Source: Rossellomorea aquimaris
GTDB lineage: Bacteria; Bacillota; Bacilli; Bacillales; Bacillaceae_B
Assembly (NCBI RefSeq): GCF_035590735.1
Contig: NZ_CP141595.1
Location: 2,017,001-2,081,000 of the forward strand
Reading direction: 5' to 3'
DNA length: 64,000 nucleotides
A program made the translations under genes and the position numbers. Positions 8,295 through 17,873 of the stretch are shown in pieces (within the stretch, counting starts at the first letter, position 1; the number at the start of each line of letters is the position of its first letter). The notes beneath the pieces were generated by a model. It ran no database searches. It was not told the origin of the DNA and saw only the letters and a list, made by a program, of their open reading frames with translations.

Positions 8295-9389
8295 ATGAAG
8301 ATTGTAACTGTTTTGGGAACACGGCCTGAAATCATCCGACTGAGTGTAATCATGAAGAAGTTGGATTTGCTGGCGGATGACCATATTATTGTCCATTCAG
8401 GGCAGAACTTTACCCACTCCCTAAATGGGATCTTCTTTAAAGAACTGGGATTAAGAGAGCCGGATTATGTGTTGGCAGGTAAACAACAATCACTTGGAGA
8501 ACAACTTTCATCATTATTTAAAGAGCTGGAGAAAATCTTACTGAAAGAAAAACCGGACAAGGTGCTGGTTTTGGGGGATACAAATAGCGGTTTGAGCGCA
8601 ATTCTCGCAGAAAGAATGATGATCCCTGTCGTCCATATGGAAGCTGGAAATCGTTGTTTTGACTTGAATGTACCTGAAGAAAAAAACCGAAAAATTATTG
8701 ATGCCGTATCTTCCTATAATCTTGTTTACACACCATACAGCAAGACTAATTTACTCAATGAGGGCATGACATCCAGTAAAATCATCATTACAGGGAACCC
8801 GATCTTCGAAGTTCTTAACCAATATGATGTACAGATCGAGGGTAGCTCCATCCTTCAAGAGTTAACTTTAGAAAAAAAAGAATATTTCCTGGCGACTATC
8901 CACCGTGCAGAAAATGTTGATAACCCGACACATTTAACTACTATCGTGAATGCACTTAATCAGCTGGCCGAAACTTATAAAAAGCGGATTATCCTCAGTA
9001 CTCATCCTAGAACTCGATCGAAACTACATTCATCCCCACATTTACAATTACATCCATTAATCGAGCTTCACGAACCATTCGGATTTTTTGACTTCATAAA
9101 ACTTGAGAAAAACGCATTTTGTGTGTTGACAGACAGTGGGACAGTTCAAGAGGAATGCTGTATATTTCATATTCCGACTGTAACGGTCAGAAAGACAACT
9201 GAACGGCCGGAAACGGTAGATTGCGGCAGCAATTTCATTTCAGGGTTAAAGGAAACGGCCATTTTAAATGGTGTGAAAGTAATGTGCTCAAAACCATCAA
9301 AGTGGGTTTGTCCAGCCGAGTATCTTGATACAAATGTTTCTGATAAAGTGATTAATATTCTACTAGGGGGTTCAGACATTGTTTACTAA
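8295..9389 (+). CDS. UDP-N-acetylglucosamine 2-epimerase family, FnlC/Cap5G/WbvD-like
   Basis: A 364-residue GT-B-like 2-epimerase: GTRPEI at the N-terminus, HMEAGNRCFD, ATIHRAENVD and TDSGTVQEE. The EAGNRCFD...VPEE..NRKIIDA signature is typical of enzymes that epimerise UDP-L-FucNAc or UDP-L-QuiNAc precursors at C2, rather than of plain WecB. ATG 8295 follows AAGGAGAGGTG. Its end overlaps the next gene by 11 bases. With the two downstream genes it forms a three-enzyme route like capE-capF-capG or wbvB-wbvR-wbvD. It is cytoplasmic and supplies a 6-deoxy-L-hexosamine donor. Confidence 0.9.
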   Translation: MKIVTVLGTRPEIIRLSVIMKKLDLLADDHIIVHSGQNFTHSLNGIFFKELGLREPDYVLAGKQQSLGEQLSSLFKELEKILLKEKPDKVLVLGDTNSGLSAILAERMMIPVVHMEAGNRCFDLNVPEEKNRKIIDAVSSYNLVYTPYSKTNLLNEGMTSSKIIITGNPIFEVLNQYDVQIEGSSILQELTLEKKEYFLATIHRAENVDNPTHLTTIVNALNQLAETYKKRIILSTHPRTRSKLHSSPHLQLHPLIELHEPFGFFDFIKLEKNAFCVLTDSGTVQEECCIFHIPTVTVRKTTERPETVDCGSNFISGLKETAILNGVKVMCSKPSKWVCPAEYLDTNVSDKVINILLGGSDIVY

Positions 9390-10371
9390 TAAAACAATTC
9401 TTGTAACGGGTGGTACTGGATCATGGGGAAATGAACTGGTATCTCAACTGCTTGAAAAAGATCCAAAGGAGATTCGTATATTTTCCAGGAATGAAACGAG
9501 CCAGGTATTAATGAAACAAAAATTTGAGAATCATCCTAAGTTGACCTTCATCATTGGGGATGTAAGAGACAAAGAAGCGGTTTCAGAAGCAACTAGGATG
9601 GTCGATTATATCTTTCACCTGGCTGCTCTTAAACACGTTCCTGTCTGTGAATACCAGCCTTTGGAGGCATTGAAAACAAACGTAATGGGCACTCAGAATA
9701 TTATAGATGCAGCAATTGAAAATAATGTTGAAAAGGTCATCAACATCTCCACTGATAAAGCCGCGAATCCTTCCAATTTCTATGGATTCACAAAAGCGAT
9801 GGGTGAGAAATTGATCATTAATGCAAATGTATTAACGGATAAAACAAAGTTTGTCTGTGTTCGCGGAGGAAATGTATTGGGTACAAATGGAAGTGTCATA
9901 CATGTATTTAAACATGGAATCAAGACCAAATCCAAAATTGGTATTACAGATAAAAAAATGACCCGTTTTTTTCTTACAATAAAGGATGCTATTAAACTTC
10001 TTTTTAAAGCAACATTTGAAAGTCATGGAGGAGAAATCTTTGTTATGAAGATGCCGACGTGTAAAATCATCGATCTTGCCCAAGTATTGATTGATCAGTA
10101 TTCTCCTGACAAGGAAGTGATAGTGGAGGAATCGGGAATCCGTCCAGGAGAGAAACTCCACGAGCTTCTCTTAACGGAATTTGAAAGTCATAATACGATT
10201 GTGTATGATAACGAGTATTTTGTCATCCTCCCGACCATACCTATCAAGGGGTTAATGGAATATTACGAGGACTTCCCCCAAGTAGATTTAGATACGTATT
10301 CTTCCAGTGACAATATCATTCATTATGATCAGATCAAAACAATGCTGAAAGATGGGGGTTTTCTAGAATGA
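9379..10371 (+). CDS. UDP-N-acetylglucosamine 4,6-dehydratase/5-epimerase (CapE/WbjB/FnlA-like)
   Basis: The 330-residue polysaccharide biosynthesis dehydratase of the CapD/CapE group has GGTGSWGNE for NAD(P), LKHVPVCEYQP, and STDKAANPSNFYGFTK with the catalytic residues. Family members convert UDP-GlcNAc to UDP-2-acetamido-2,6-dideoxy-L-arabino-hexos-4-ulose. It starts at TTG 9379 with AGGGGG at 9365-9370, overlapping the upstream gene; its stop overlaps the next gene by 4 bases, showing tight coupling. The lack of membrane segments separates it from long CapD/WbpM dehydratases. Confidence 0.92.
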   Translation: MFTNKTILVTGGTGSWGNELVSQLLEKDPKEIRIFSRNETSQVLMKQKFENHPKLTFIIGDVRDKEAVSEATRMVDYIFHLAALKHVPVCEYQPLEALKTNVMGTQNIIDAAIENNVEKVINISTDKAANPSNFYGFTKAMGEKLIINANVLTDKTKFVCVRGGNVLGTNGSVIHVFKHGIKTKSKIGITDKKMTRFFLTIKDAIKLLFKATFESHGGEIFVMKMPTCKIIDLAQVLIDQYSPDKEVIVEESGIRPGEKLHELLLTEFESHNTIVYDNEYFVILPTIPIKGLMEYYEDFPQVDLDTYSSSDNIIHYDQIKTMLKDGGFLE

Positions 10372-11189
10372 ATATCCTCGTTCTGGGGGGACACGGAATG
10401 GCTGGCCATGTCATAGTAGAATATTTGAGACGTTGTGGCCATCACGTTTTATATACCGTTAGAAAAGAAGATCCCAAAGGTATCTTATTAGATGTTAGGG
10501 ATCTGGAAAACGTAAGAAAGGTTGTGTCGGAGCATAAGGTTGAAATCGTCATCAACGCCACAGGACTTCTTAACGATTACGCTGAAACTCATGTTAAGGA
10601 AGCCATTCAAGTGAACAGCCTTTTACCTCACTTATTGATGGATATGGTAAATGAATATGGAGGTAAGCTGATCCATATCAGCACAGACTGTGTCTTTTCT
10701 GGAGACAAAGGAAATTATACTGAAAATGCCCAAAAAGATGGTTGGAACGTTTATTCCCAATCAAAATCACTTGGCGAAATCGAAACTCCGCCTCATCTGA
10801 CCGTCCGTACTTCCATCATAGGCCCGGAATTGAAAAAGGACGGTATCGGTCTCCTTCATTGGTTCCTTCAACAGAGAGGGAATATAAAAGGATATAAAAA
10901 TGTCTTCTGGAATGGTGTAACGACTCTTGAATTGGCAAAGGCCATTCAAGCTTTGATTGTGGAGAATATTTCAGGGCTGTACCATTTAAGTGTTGATCAA
11001 AAGATATCCAAATATGAGCTCCTGCTTCTATTCAAGGAAATTTTCGAACATGACGAAGTAGATATTATACCTGTAGACGAACCAGTGCATGATAAGACTC
11101 TTATTCATACAAGAAGGGATTACAAGTTTCCGGTGAAAAGCTACAGGGAGATGCTGAATGAACTTCGAGAATGGATGAAAGGGGAATGA
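10368..11189 (+). CDS. RmlD-like NAD(P)-dependent 4-ketosugar reductase (WbvR-like)
   Basis: A 273-residue RmlD-type reductase: GGHGMAGH at the N-terminus, STDCVFSGDKG with the catalytic Ser-Thr, and NVYSQSKSLGE carrying Tyr-x3-Lys. It fits the reductase step after the 4,6-dehydratase/5-epimerase. CapF/FnlB enzymes that give UDP-L-FucNAc usually carry a C-terminal cupin and are about 370 residues; this protein has no cupin. It is closer in size to WbvR, which leads to UDP-L-QuiNAc. The product is therefore more likely QuiNAc, by inference. Its ATGA start overlaps the dehydratase stop. Confidence 0.88.
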   Translation: MNILVLGGHGMAGHVIVEYLRRCGHHVLYTVRKEDPKGILLDVRDLENVRKVVSEHKVEIVINATGLLNDYAETHVKEAIQVNSLLPHLLMDMVNEYGGKLIHISTDCVFSGDKGNYTENAQKDGWNVYSQSKSLGEIETPPHLTVRTSIIGPELKKDGIGLLHWFLQQRGNIKGYKNVFWNGVTTLELAKAIQALIVENISGLYHLSVDQKISKYELLLLFKEIFEHDEVDIIPVDEPVHDKTLIHTRRDYKFPVKSYREMLNELREWMKGE

Positions 11190-12067
11190 ATAAGGTTTTC
11201 ATTACGGGTTCATCTGGTTTTACAGGTAATCATGCATGTAAGTATTACGTTAATAAAGGCTATGAGGTCTACGGTGCAGTTCGTCACCATCAACATCCCC
11301 AGAAAAATGTTCGGCACGTGGACTGTGATTTGATGAATGCAGATGCTTTGAGTGATATGCTTAAATCTATTCAACCGCGTTTTATCCTTCACCTTGCTGC
11401 TCAGAATCATAGTGGTCGCTCATGGGAAGAACCGATCTCCACCATGAATACAAATGTAATAGGAACGATGAATCTTCTTGAAGCAGTGAAAAAAGCTGCT
11501 CCCCAATCCACTGTTCTCATCGTTGGCTCTGTTATCGAGTATAATCCATGTCAATCACAACATCCCAATCATCCATATGGCTTATCTAAATATATGCAAA
11601 TTCTTGTATCATCCAGCTGGTCAACGTTCTATGATCTGGACGTACGAATAGCGAAGCCTTCCAATTTGATAGGACCTGGGAATTCAAATGGCATTTGCTC
11701 TCTGCTTGCCCAAAAATGTTTAGATTATCGTAAAGATAAATCGAAAACTTTTCACTTTCATAACATCCTTGATCATAGAGATTTTGTAGATGTAAGGGAC
11801 GCCATTGTAGCCTACGATTTAATTCTGCATAAAGGAAAAAGGAATCATAGTTATACAATAGCCAGAGGTGAAACCTTCACTTTTTTAAAGATTGCGAAAA
11901 TCTTGAAGGAGCTTTCACAAAGTGATCTTCCATTATTCACCGAACACTTTCACCACACACCTGACATTCACTTTGAAAATTCCTCTCTTCATCAATTATT
12001 GTGGAAACCCACCTTATCACTGCAAGAAAGTTTGACTGATATCCTCGAGTACTTCGAAAACCATTAA
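11186..12067 (+). CDS. GDP-mannose 4,6-dehydratase/RMD-like sugar epimerase
   Basis: The 293-residue extended SDR protein has FITGSSGFTGNHA for cofactor binding, LHLAAQNHSGRSW, a VGSVIEY catalytic segment, and HPYGLSK with Tyr-x3-Lys. It resembles GDP-mannose 4,6-dehydratases and RMD reductases but is shorter. I chose ATG 11186, whose ATGA overlaps the preceding stop; a start at 11171 is possible but has a weaker site. It is the last gene of the sugar operon and is followed by a stem-loop. It may make a second deoxysugar donor; the substrate is uncertain. Confidence 0.85.
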   Translation: MNKVFITGSSGFTGNHACKYYVNKGYEVYGAVRHHQHPQKNVRHVDCDLMNADALSDMLKSIQPRFILHLAAQNHSGRSWEEPISTMNTNVIGTMNLLEAVKKAAPQSTVLIVGSVIEYNPCQSQHPNHPYGLSKYMQILVSSSWSTFYDLDVRIAKPSNLIGPGNSNGICSLLAQKCLDYRKDKSKTFHFHNILDHRDFVDVRDAIVAYDLILHKGKRNHSYTIARGETFTFLKIAKILKELSQSDLPLFTEHFHHTPDIHFENSSLHQLLWKPTLSLQESLTDILEYFENH

Positions 12068-12073
12068 GCGGGC

Positions 12074-12110
12074 ATCTCATTGCGACTGGAACTTTATGTC
12101 GTAATGAGAT
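12074..12110. terminator. Stem-loop between convergent genes
   Basis: 13-bp stem ATCTCATTGCGAC / GTCGTAATGAGAT with one G-T pair and an 11-nt loop. It has no strong T-run, so termination may be weak or factor-assisted. Confidence 0.55.
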
Positions 12111-12121
12111 ATTGGTGTTCA

Positions 12122-13003
12122 CTAAAAGTAAATGTTGAACTTCTTGAACAAATCTTCGATATCGATCTTTCTTCTGCCTACATATTGAGCCCTTTTAAGT
12201 AGTACACCGTCTTTGATCACTTTTTTTTCAATGACAGCAGGCGAACCGTGTATGACAAGAGTTTTCGCTTTTTTTATCCTTTTATTATCAAAATGAAGGT
12301 AAGCCATTCTTAATAGGTTATAATAAATTCCTTCATAATTAACGTTGTAAGGATGAACGGTTCTAAATAAGTGAAGAACTGTTACCTGTGGATCGCAGTG
12401 ACAGCGATATCCAAAAAGCCATAATTTGAGCGATAATTCCACATCTTCATGTCCCCAGGTTGAAAACCCTGTTTCGAACCCACCGATATCGTTAAACACC
12501 TTATGGGATATAATGATACAAGCCCCTGGTAATACGGCTGTTTCAAACAATGAATTCCGTTTTTGATGCCACTTTATTTTGAGTGCAGGAGTCAAGGATT
12601 GGCCATATCCCTTGATGGATGGATCATCAAGGGATCCTATGGCAGGGCATACAGCGTCGCTTGTCCCTTTGACGATATGGTAAACTAAACGGTCAATCCA
12701 GAAATTTTCGAACGTCATATGAGCATCACAAAATGCTAAATATGGATATTTAGCTCTTGAAGCCCCCAAGTTTCTGGCATTTGCCGGACCTAATGCATTT
12801 GCACGGATATACGTCACTTTGTGCCGGTGTAAATAATTTTCCAGAAAATTGCAGCACTTATCTGTCGAACCATCGTCCACTATAATTGCTTCTATTTCAA
12901 TATTTGTCTTAACCGTAAACAATGAGTCCAAAGTCATTTTCACATTCTTACCTTCATTGCGTACTGGAAAAATGATTGATACTTTTGGAGGCTCTTTTCC
13001 CAT
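12122..13003 (-). CDS. Glycosyltransferase family 2 with Glyco_transf_7C-like end
   Basis: A 293-residue GT-A enzyme. VSIIFPVRNE starts the fold, AIIVDDGSTD binds the nucleotide, and FCDAHMTF supplies the DxH metal site. GFSTWGHEDVELSLKLW is the C-terminal signature shared with galactosyl- and polypeptide N-acetylgalactosaminyl-transferases. It could therefore add HexNAc or galactose to a protein or glycan, but the acceptor is unknown. The start ATG has GGAG 8 bases upstream. It has its own sigma-K-like promoter and is separated from the sulfate operon behind it by a terminator. Confidence 0.9.
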   Translation of the reverse strand: MGKEPPKVSIIFPVRNEGKNVKMTLDSLFTVKTNIEIEAIIVDDGSTDKCCNFLENYLHRHKVTYIRANALGPANARNLGASRAKYPYLAFCDAHMTFENFWIDRLVYHIVKGTSDAVCPAIGSLDDPSIKGYGQSLTPALKIKWHQKRNSLFETAVLPGACIIISHKVFNDIGGFETGFSTWGHEDVELSLKLWLFGYRCHCDPQVTVLHLFRTVHPYNVNYEGIYYNLLRMAYLHFDNKRIKKAKTLVIHGSPAVIEKKVIKDGVLLKRAQYVGRRKIDIEDLFKKFNIYF

Positions 13004-13036
13004 AGTATCGCTCCTTTGCTCTGATATAGTTTACGG

Positions 13037-13064
13037 TAGTGTATGGGGAAAACGGTTTTTTCGT
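13037..13064 (-). promoter_or_regulatory. Sigma-K-like promoter of the GT2 gene
   Basis: On the minus strand, AC (13063-13064), 17 bp and CATACACTA (13037-13045) match AC-N16/17-CATANNNTA exactly. The start codon is 34 bases downstream. Confidence 0.55.
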
Positions 13065-13070
13065 GAATGC

Positions 13071-13098
13071 AGAAAAAGGCTGCTTTTCTTAGCAGCCG
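13071..13098 (-). terminator. Terminator of the sat-cysQ operon
   Basis: GGCTGC / GCAGCC stem with an 8-nt loop, followed on the minus strand by five T. It lies just after cysQ. Confidence 0.85.
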
Positions 13099-13106
13099 GA
13101 ATTTTA

Positions 13107-13877
13107 TTAAGAAATGGAACAGAGGAAAGGGGGATTAGTGATAATTTCCTTGTTGTATACAAGAGGATTGCCTGTCTCATATTCTACCACTTGCCCGTTT
13201 GCCTCTTCTACAATTATTTGACCCGCAGCTGTGTCCCATTCCATTGTAGGTGCTAATCGGGGATAGTAATGAGCACTACCTTCTGCAATCATACAGAACT
13301 TCAAGGAACTTCCAATAGAAGTGAACTCAAGTTTCCCTTCCTGTACTTGTAAAAGCTCAATATAGTCCTGAGTGGCTTTGGATAGATGGGACCTGGATAT
13401 GAGTACTTTTTTGTTCGATGAGGATGAGGAAATGATCAATGTCGATTTTCTATCCCTGGAAGTACCCGCATGCATTATCTTGAAAGCGCCTTTGTTTTTT
13501 TCAGCGTAATACAGAATATCAAGGGCAGGGGCGTATATTACCCCCAATACTGGTCGATTCCCTTGGATGAGAGCGATATTGACGGTGAATTCATCATTCT
13601 TCTTGATAAACTCCTTCGTTCCGTCCAGGGGGTCAATCAACCAAAATGAAGTCCAGTTCTTTCTCTCTTTAAAGGGGATTGTGTCGCCTTCTTCACTGAG
13701 TATCGGGATACTTATCGAGAGCTTACATAGTTCAGTTTTTATATATTCATGGGACAACTGGTCTGCAAGAGTTAAGGGTGATAAATCTTCTTTTTGATGA
13801 ATGTTATACGTATCGTCGTATACTTCCAAAATTCTTTTACCCGCTTGTACCGCAATTTCTATTATGTCCTTCACCAA
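13107..13877 (-). CDS. cysQ: 3'(2'),5'-bisphosphate nucleotidase CysQ
   Basis: A 256-residue inositol-monophosphatase-fold enzyme with the metal-binding motif DPLDGTKEF and the second motif WDTAAG. CysQ removes the 3'-phosphate of PAP (and PAPS), the by-product of sulfotransferases or PAPS reductase. It starts at TTG (13875-13877, minus strand) with AAGGAG about 10 bases upstream. It is the last gene of a sat, SLC13 permease, cysC, cysQ operon. Its presence means PAPS is consumed in this pathway. No PAPS reductase is present in the window, which leaves sulfotransfer as a real option. Confidence 0.92.
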   Translation of the reverse strand: MVKDIIEIAVQAGKRILEVYDDTYNIHQKEDLSPLTLADQLSHEYIKTELCKLSISIPILSEEGDTIPFKERKNWTSFWLIDPLDGTKEFIKKNDEFTVNIALIQGNRPVLGVIYAPALDILYYAEKNKGAFKIMHAGTSRDRKSTLIISSSSSNKKVLISRSHLSKATQDYIELLQVQEGKLEFTSIGSSLKFCMIAEGSAHYYPRLAPTMEWDTAAGQIIVEEANGQVVEYETGNPLVYNKEIITNPPFLCSIS

Positions 13878-13919
13878 ATCGTTTCAACTCCTTATGAAAG
13901 ACTCCTTTAAATAAGGCTT

Positions 13920-14516
13920 TTAAATCAATTTATTGTTCTTTAAATACTGGACGATTTGCTCTACAGATTCTTCAACGGTCTGACATTCTGTGTCAACGAT
14001 GATTTCAGGCGATTCAGGAATTTCGTAGGGTGAATCAATTCCCGTAAAGCCTTTTATTTCACCCTTAACCACTCTTTGATAAAGCCCTTTAGGATCTCTT
14101 TTTATGCATGTCTTAACGCTTGCATGAACATAAATCTCAATGAATTCTTGTTTTTGGAAAAGAGATCTCACGAATGCTCTATCCTCTTTAAAGGGGGATA
14201 TGAATGCAGCTAATGTTAATACTCCTGCATCGACAAACAGTTTTGACACTTCTCCAACTCTTCTGATATTTTCTTTACGGTCTTCTATTGAAAATGATAA
14301 GTCCTGATTTAATCCATGTCGAATATTATCGCCATCAAGTCGGTAAGTGTGAATCCTATGTTCGTGCAATGCTTTTTCAAGCTCTACTGAAATGGTTGAT
14401 TTTCCTGAGCCGGACAATCCTGTAAACCAAAGCAATGCACTATTATGTCCGTATAACTTGTGTCGATTTGCTTTCTCTACTTTTCCCTCATGCCATTTAA
14501 TATTCTTTTTCTTCAC
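13920..14516 (-). CDS. cysC: Adenylylsulfate (APS) kinase
   Basis: A 198-residue APS kinase with P-loop GLSGSGKST, the [13 protein letters not shown] substrate motif and the ISPFKEDR segment. It phosphorylates APS to PAPS. The start is GTG 14514-14516 (minus strand) because AAGGAGG lies 7 bases upstream; the longer frame to 14552 would begin inside the permease gene. Length matches the stand-alone CysC family. The kinase lies between the permease and cysQ, 26 bases after the permease stop. Confidence 0.95.
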   Translation of the reverse strand: MKKKNIKWHEGKVEKANRHKLYGHNSALLWFTGLSGSGKSTISVELEKALHEHRIHTYRLDGDNIRHGLNQDLSFSIEDRKENIRRVGEVSKLFVDAGVLTLAAFISPFKEDRAFVRSLFQKQEFIEIYVHASVKTCIKRDPKGLYQRVVKGEIKGFTGIDSPYEIPESPEIIVDTECQTVEESVEQIVQYLKNNKLI

Positions 14517-14542
14517 CTTTTTACCTCCTTCATTTCCGGAAT

Positions 14543-16300
14543 TTATAGCCAAAAGAAATATATCAGCACTACAGTTGTGAGCATCGTAATGATATTCAGT
14601 GGTATGCCCACCTTAAGGAAATCCTTAAAATGATATCCTCCGGGACCATATACAATCAGGTTTGTTTGGTAACCGATTGGCGTTGCAAAACTTGCTGAAG
14701 CAGCAATGGTCACCGTGACTGCCAATGCAATCGGATCTAAATCCATTGTCCTTGATACTTCCAGAATAATAGGAAACATCATGACTGCAGCTGCACTGTT
14801 AGTCATCATTTCAGTGAATAGATTGGTGAGAAGGTAGACTGCCAGAATAATGGAAAATACTCCTAGAGGTCTGGAAGCCTCCATTAATAAAGTAGCAATA
14901 TAAGTGGCAACACCTGAATTTATTAAGGCATAGCCAATGCCAAACGAACAGGAAACCAGTAACAATACATTCCATTGGATAGCATTTTTCACCTCTTGGG
15001 CAGATACAATCTTCAATAGAAATAATACTAAAGCGGTACATGCCATTCCTGTCAGCATAGATATAAAGCCCATTGTCACCAATAGGATCATAGTGCCTAA
15101 TAATGCGATAGAGAACCATCCTTGCTTTGAATGTCTGTGGGTGCTGATTTTATTTTCAATAGGTGATGCGTAATAAAAGTCATTTGTATGGACTTTTTTA
15201 TGAAAATCAGATCCCGTAACGAGTAACAAAATATCTCCAGGTTTTAACACAACATCTCCAATTTTGGCTTTTATGCGCTGATTTTGTCTATGGACAGCGA
15301 TGACGGCCGCATTGTGTCTACTCCTGAAATTTGTATCTTTGATCTTTTTATATAATAAGGTTGAATGATGTGATACGACAGCCTCCACCAATTGATGAAA
15401 AGGGAAGTATGAACCGGTATTGCTTTGTAGTTGAAGCCCCTTACTGAACTGAAGCTCTGTGATCGTCGTAATGTCCCCTATGAAAATTAAACGATCATAT
15501 TTTTTAAGAATGGTTGCATTTGTGACAGGGGTAATGATTTCGTCATCACGAATGATACTGACAAGAAATAGCCCTTTTAAGCTCCTTAATCTGGCCTCTT
15601 CAACACTCTTGTCGATATATGGGAATTCTTCAAGTACTAGGATTTCACCTGTAAACTCCCTCAAGGACTCTAGGTTTTTAATGGGGCTGCTTTGACGGAC
15701 TGGCAACAGGTAAGAACTGAAAAATATAAGGTAACATAAACCAACGAGGGTTATTGGAACCCCGATCTTACTAAGTTCGAAAAACGTGAAGCCCCGAAGG
15801 TTATGATCTAGAAGTAAACCATGCACGACAAGATTCGTCGATGTTCCGATGAGTGTAATAGTACCGCCAAGAATTGTCGCATAAGATAGTGGGATCAGGA
15901 ATTTCGAAGGGGAAAGATGATGATCTTCACACCACTTCTTAACAAGAGGGGTGAAGGCAATGACAATGGGGGTATTGTTAAGAAAAGCTGATAGGAAAGA
16001 GATTGGGAAGAGAATCTTTGCAAGTACGTGTTTTCTTGAAGTTGAATGATTCAGCAACAACTGAAAAACGTGATCGACAATTCCGCTGTTTTGAATACTA
16101 CCAGCTATTATAAACAATAAACCGATGGTCAGCATCCCTTCATTAGAAAAGCCCCTTGTAGCTTCCTGAGGCGTAATGATACCTGTTAATACGAATAGGA
16201 GAAGAGTTGCGGGTAGAATGATTTCGGGCCGTTCCAATTCAAAGACCAGGCATGAGAGCATAACAATCATTCCAAATATTACAATATAAAATTCTATCAT
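14543..16300 (-). CDS. SLC13-family anion (probable sulfate) permease with RCK_C domains
   Basis: The 585-residue membrane protein has about 11-12 hydrophobic segments. A central soluble part (about residues 205-380) contains two TrkA-C (RCK_C)-like domains. [15 protein letters not shown] and [11 protein letters not shown] are typical SLC13/DASS motifs. Proteins of this layout next to sat and cysC are usually sulfate importers. The substrate is inferred from this context. The start ATG follows AAGGAG with good spacing. It lies between sat and cysC in one operon. Confidence 0.9.
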   Translation of the reverse strand: MIEFYIVIFGMIVMLSCLVFELERPEIILPATLLLFVLTGIITPQEATRGFSNEGMLTIGLLFIIAGSIQNSGIVDHVFQLLLNHSTSRKHVLAKILFPISFLSAFLNNTPIVIAFTPLVKKWCEDHHLSPSKFLIPLSYATILGGTITLIGTSTNLVVHGLLLDHNLRGFTFFELSKIGVPITLVGLCYLIFFSSYLLPVRQSSPIKNLESLREFTGEILVLEEFPYIDKSVEEARLRSLKGLFLVSIIRDDEIITPVTNATILKKYDRLIFIGDITTITELQFSKGLQLQSNTGSYFPFHQLVEAVVSHHSTLLYKKIKDTNFRSRHNAAVIAVHRQNQRIKAKIGDVVLKPGDILLLVTGSDFHKKVHTNDFYYASPIENKISTHRHSKQGWFSIALLGTMILLVTMGFISMLTGMACTALVLFLLKIVSAQEVKNAIQWNVLLLVSCSFGIGYALINSGVATYIATLLMEASRPLGVFSIILAVYLLTNLFTEMMTNSAAAVMMFPIILEVSRTMDLDPIALAVTVTIAASASFATPIGYQTNLIVYGPGGYHFKDFLKVGIPLNIITMLTTVVLIYFFWL

Positions 16301-16329
16301 GATGTCGACTCCTTGTGGTATACCTTGAT

Positions 16330-17478
16330 CTATGAATCACGGCTCATTTCATTAATTAGTACTTCAATCACTTCTGGTCTCGAAAATTCCTTAGGTGGCA
16401 TGACTCCATCTTTTAACATTTTGCGTACTTTGGTTCCGCTCAAATGAATGTGAAATTCTTCATCATGAGGGCACGTTTTTGTAGTCGCCATCGTAGCGCA
16501 CTTAATACAATAAAATGCATGTTCAAATTTTAATATCTCTATTCCTATCTCCTCTTTTGTAAATTCGGAGAAGATTTCCTGAGCATCAAATGTTCCATAA
16601 TAATTCCCAACTCCTGCATGATCTCTTCCCACAATGAAATGCGAACAGCCGAAATTTTTCCGTACTAAACTATGGAATACAGCCTCACGAGGCCCTGCAT
16701 ATCTCATCGCTGCAGGAAAAGTAGACAATAGGACCCGATCTTTAGGATAGTATTCATCGAGTAGTATTTTATAGCTTTTCATTCGAATCTCTGCAGGGAT
16801 ATCGTCTTGCTTTGTATCTCCTACTAATGGGTGAATCAATAATCCATCGACATTTTCCAGGGCTGTTTTTTGAAGGTATTCATGGGCACGGTGTATGGGG
16901 TTCCTTGTCTGGAATGCGACGATGGTGTCCCAACCTAACTCTGTAAATCGTTCCCTTAATTGTTTTGGTGTTTGAAAATCCCTTCTAAAACAATCAGGGA
17001 ATTGAAGAAGCTTAACGGGTCCAGCTACATACACATCCTCTTTTATAAAGGTCTTCTGAACACCGGGGTGAAGTTTGTCCAATGTTTTAAATACGAAAAG
17101 TGCTTCCGCTTCTTTACAGTATTCATACATTTCTTGTATATCCATCATACCGTAGACTACTCCATCCTCTCCTTTAAGAAAAACGGTATCACCAAGTGAA
17201 AGACTATCTTTCACCTCATTAGAAATAGGGAGCGTAATGGGTAAACTCCATACCAGCCCATTTGCCAATCGCATGTCTTTCAGCACATTCAGATAGTCTT
17301 TTTGGTTCATGAATCCCTGTAAGGGGCTAAAGGCACCTGTGGCAATCAGGACTAAATCGGAAAGCCCCCATGAATCCAACGTGATGGATGGAAGGGAGGA
17401 CATACGAGTCAACAGCTCATCACGTTCTTTCCCTTTTACGACCTGGTCAATGAGTTTACCGCCATGTGGGGTAATCAT
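16330..17478 (-). CDS. sat: Sulfate adenylyltransferase (ATP sulfurylase)
   Basis: The 382-residue protein has the same length as the B. subtilis enzyme. Active-site motifs are visible: [11 protein letters not shown] (with HxxH), [12 protein letters not shown], and a C-terminal zinc-type cluster CIKCATM...CPHDEEFH. It makes APS from ATP and sulfate. The start ATG (17476-17478, minus strand) has AAAGGAG 8 bases before it; a frame 6 codons longer would overlap that site. It is the first gene of the PAPS operon. Confidence 0.96.
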   Translation of the reverse strand: MITPHGGKLIDQVVKGKERDELLTRMSSLPSITLDSWGLSDLVLIATGAFSPLQGFMNQKDYLNVLKDMRLANGLVWSLPITLPISNEVKDSLSLGDTVFLKGEDGVVYGMMDIQEMYEYCKEAEALFVFKTLDKLHPGVQKTFIKEDVYVAGPVKLLQFPDCFRRDFQTPKQLRERFTELGWDTIVAFQTRNPIHRAHEYLQKTALENVDGLLIHPLVGDTKQDDIPAEIRMKSYKILLDEYYPKDRVLLSTFPAAMRYAGPREAVFHSLVRKNFGCSHFIVGRDHAGVGNYYGTFDAQEIFSEFTKEEIGIEILKFEHAFYCIKCATMATTKTCPHDEEFHIHLSGTKVRKMLKDGVMPPKEFSRPEVIEVLINEMSRDS

Positions 17479-17873
17479 AATAATTTCTCCTTTCATAAAA
17501 TATCGATTTTATTAATAATGCAGACCAGTAACATGATCATCACCTATCAAATGATGAAGTGTAGATCGATCACCTGACTCTTACTAGTTTATGTGAAAAA
17601 CAGTGAGAGGAGAGGGCTGTAGTATAAAACAAACATCAGCCTACAGTCGAAACGAAGGCATCTTTTTCAGTACCGCTACGTAAGGAGAAACATATAATAT
17701 TAGTATTTTCGATCATTAGGTTCTGATTGACTTCCTCTGAAAAAGTACTGGATGAACCATAAACCTAAGCGCATCAATATAGGTGTTTGTTACATATGAA
17801 AGAACTAAATCATATTTCATTCTCAGTTTTCATAAGATACATAGACAACATCAATAGGGTGGTGAGCATTAAC
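17479..17873. promoter_or_regulatory. Divergent region between sat and an unknown gene
   Basis: This 395-bp spacer has no convincing gene. CATAAACTA on the minus strand (17585-17593) resembles a sigma-K -10 element for sat, but lacks AC at the right distance. A better sigma-K-like site on + is listed separately. Confidence 0.35.
17672..17699 (+). promoter_or_regulatory. Sigma-K-like promoter of the two-domain unknown gene
   Basis: AC (17672-17673), 17 bp, CATATAATA (17691-17699). The leader to the ATG would be about 165 nt, longer than usual. A sigma-A use of TATAAT within it is possible. Confidence 0.4.
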
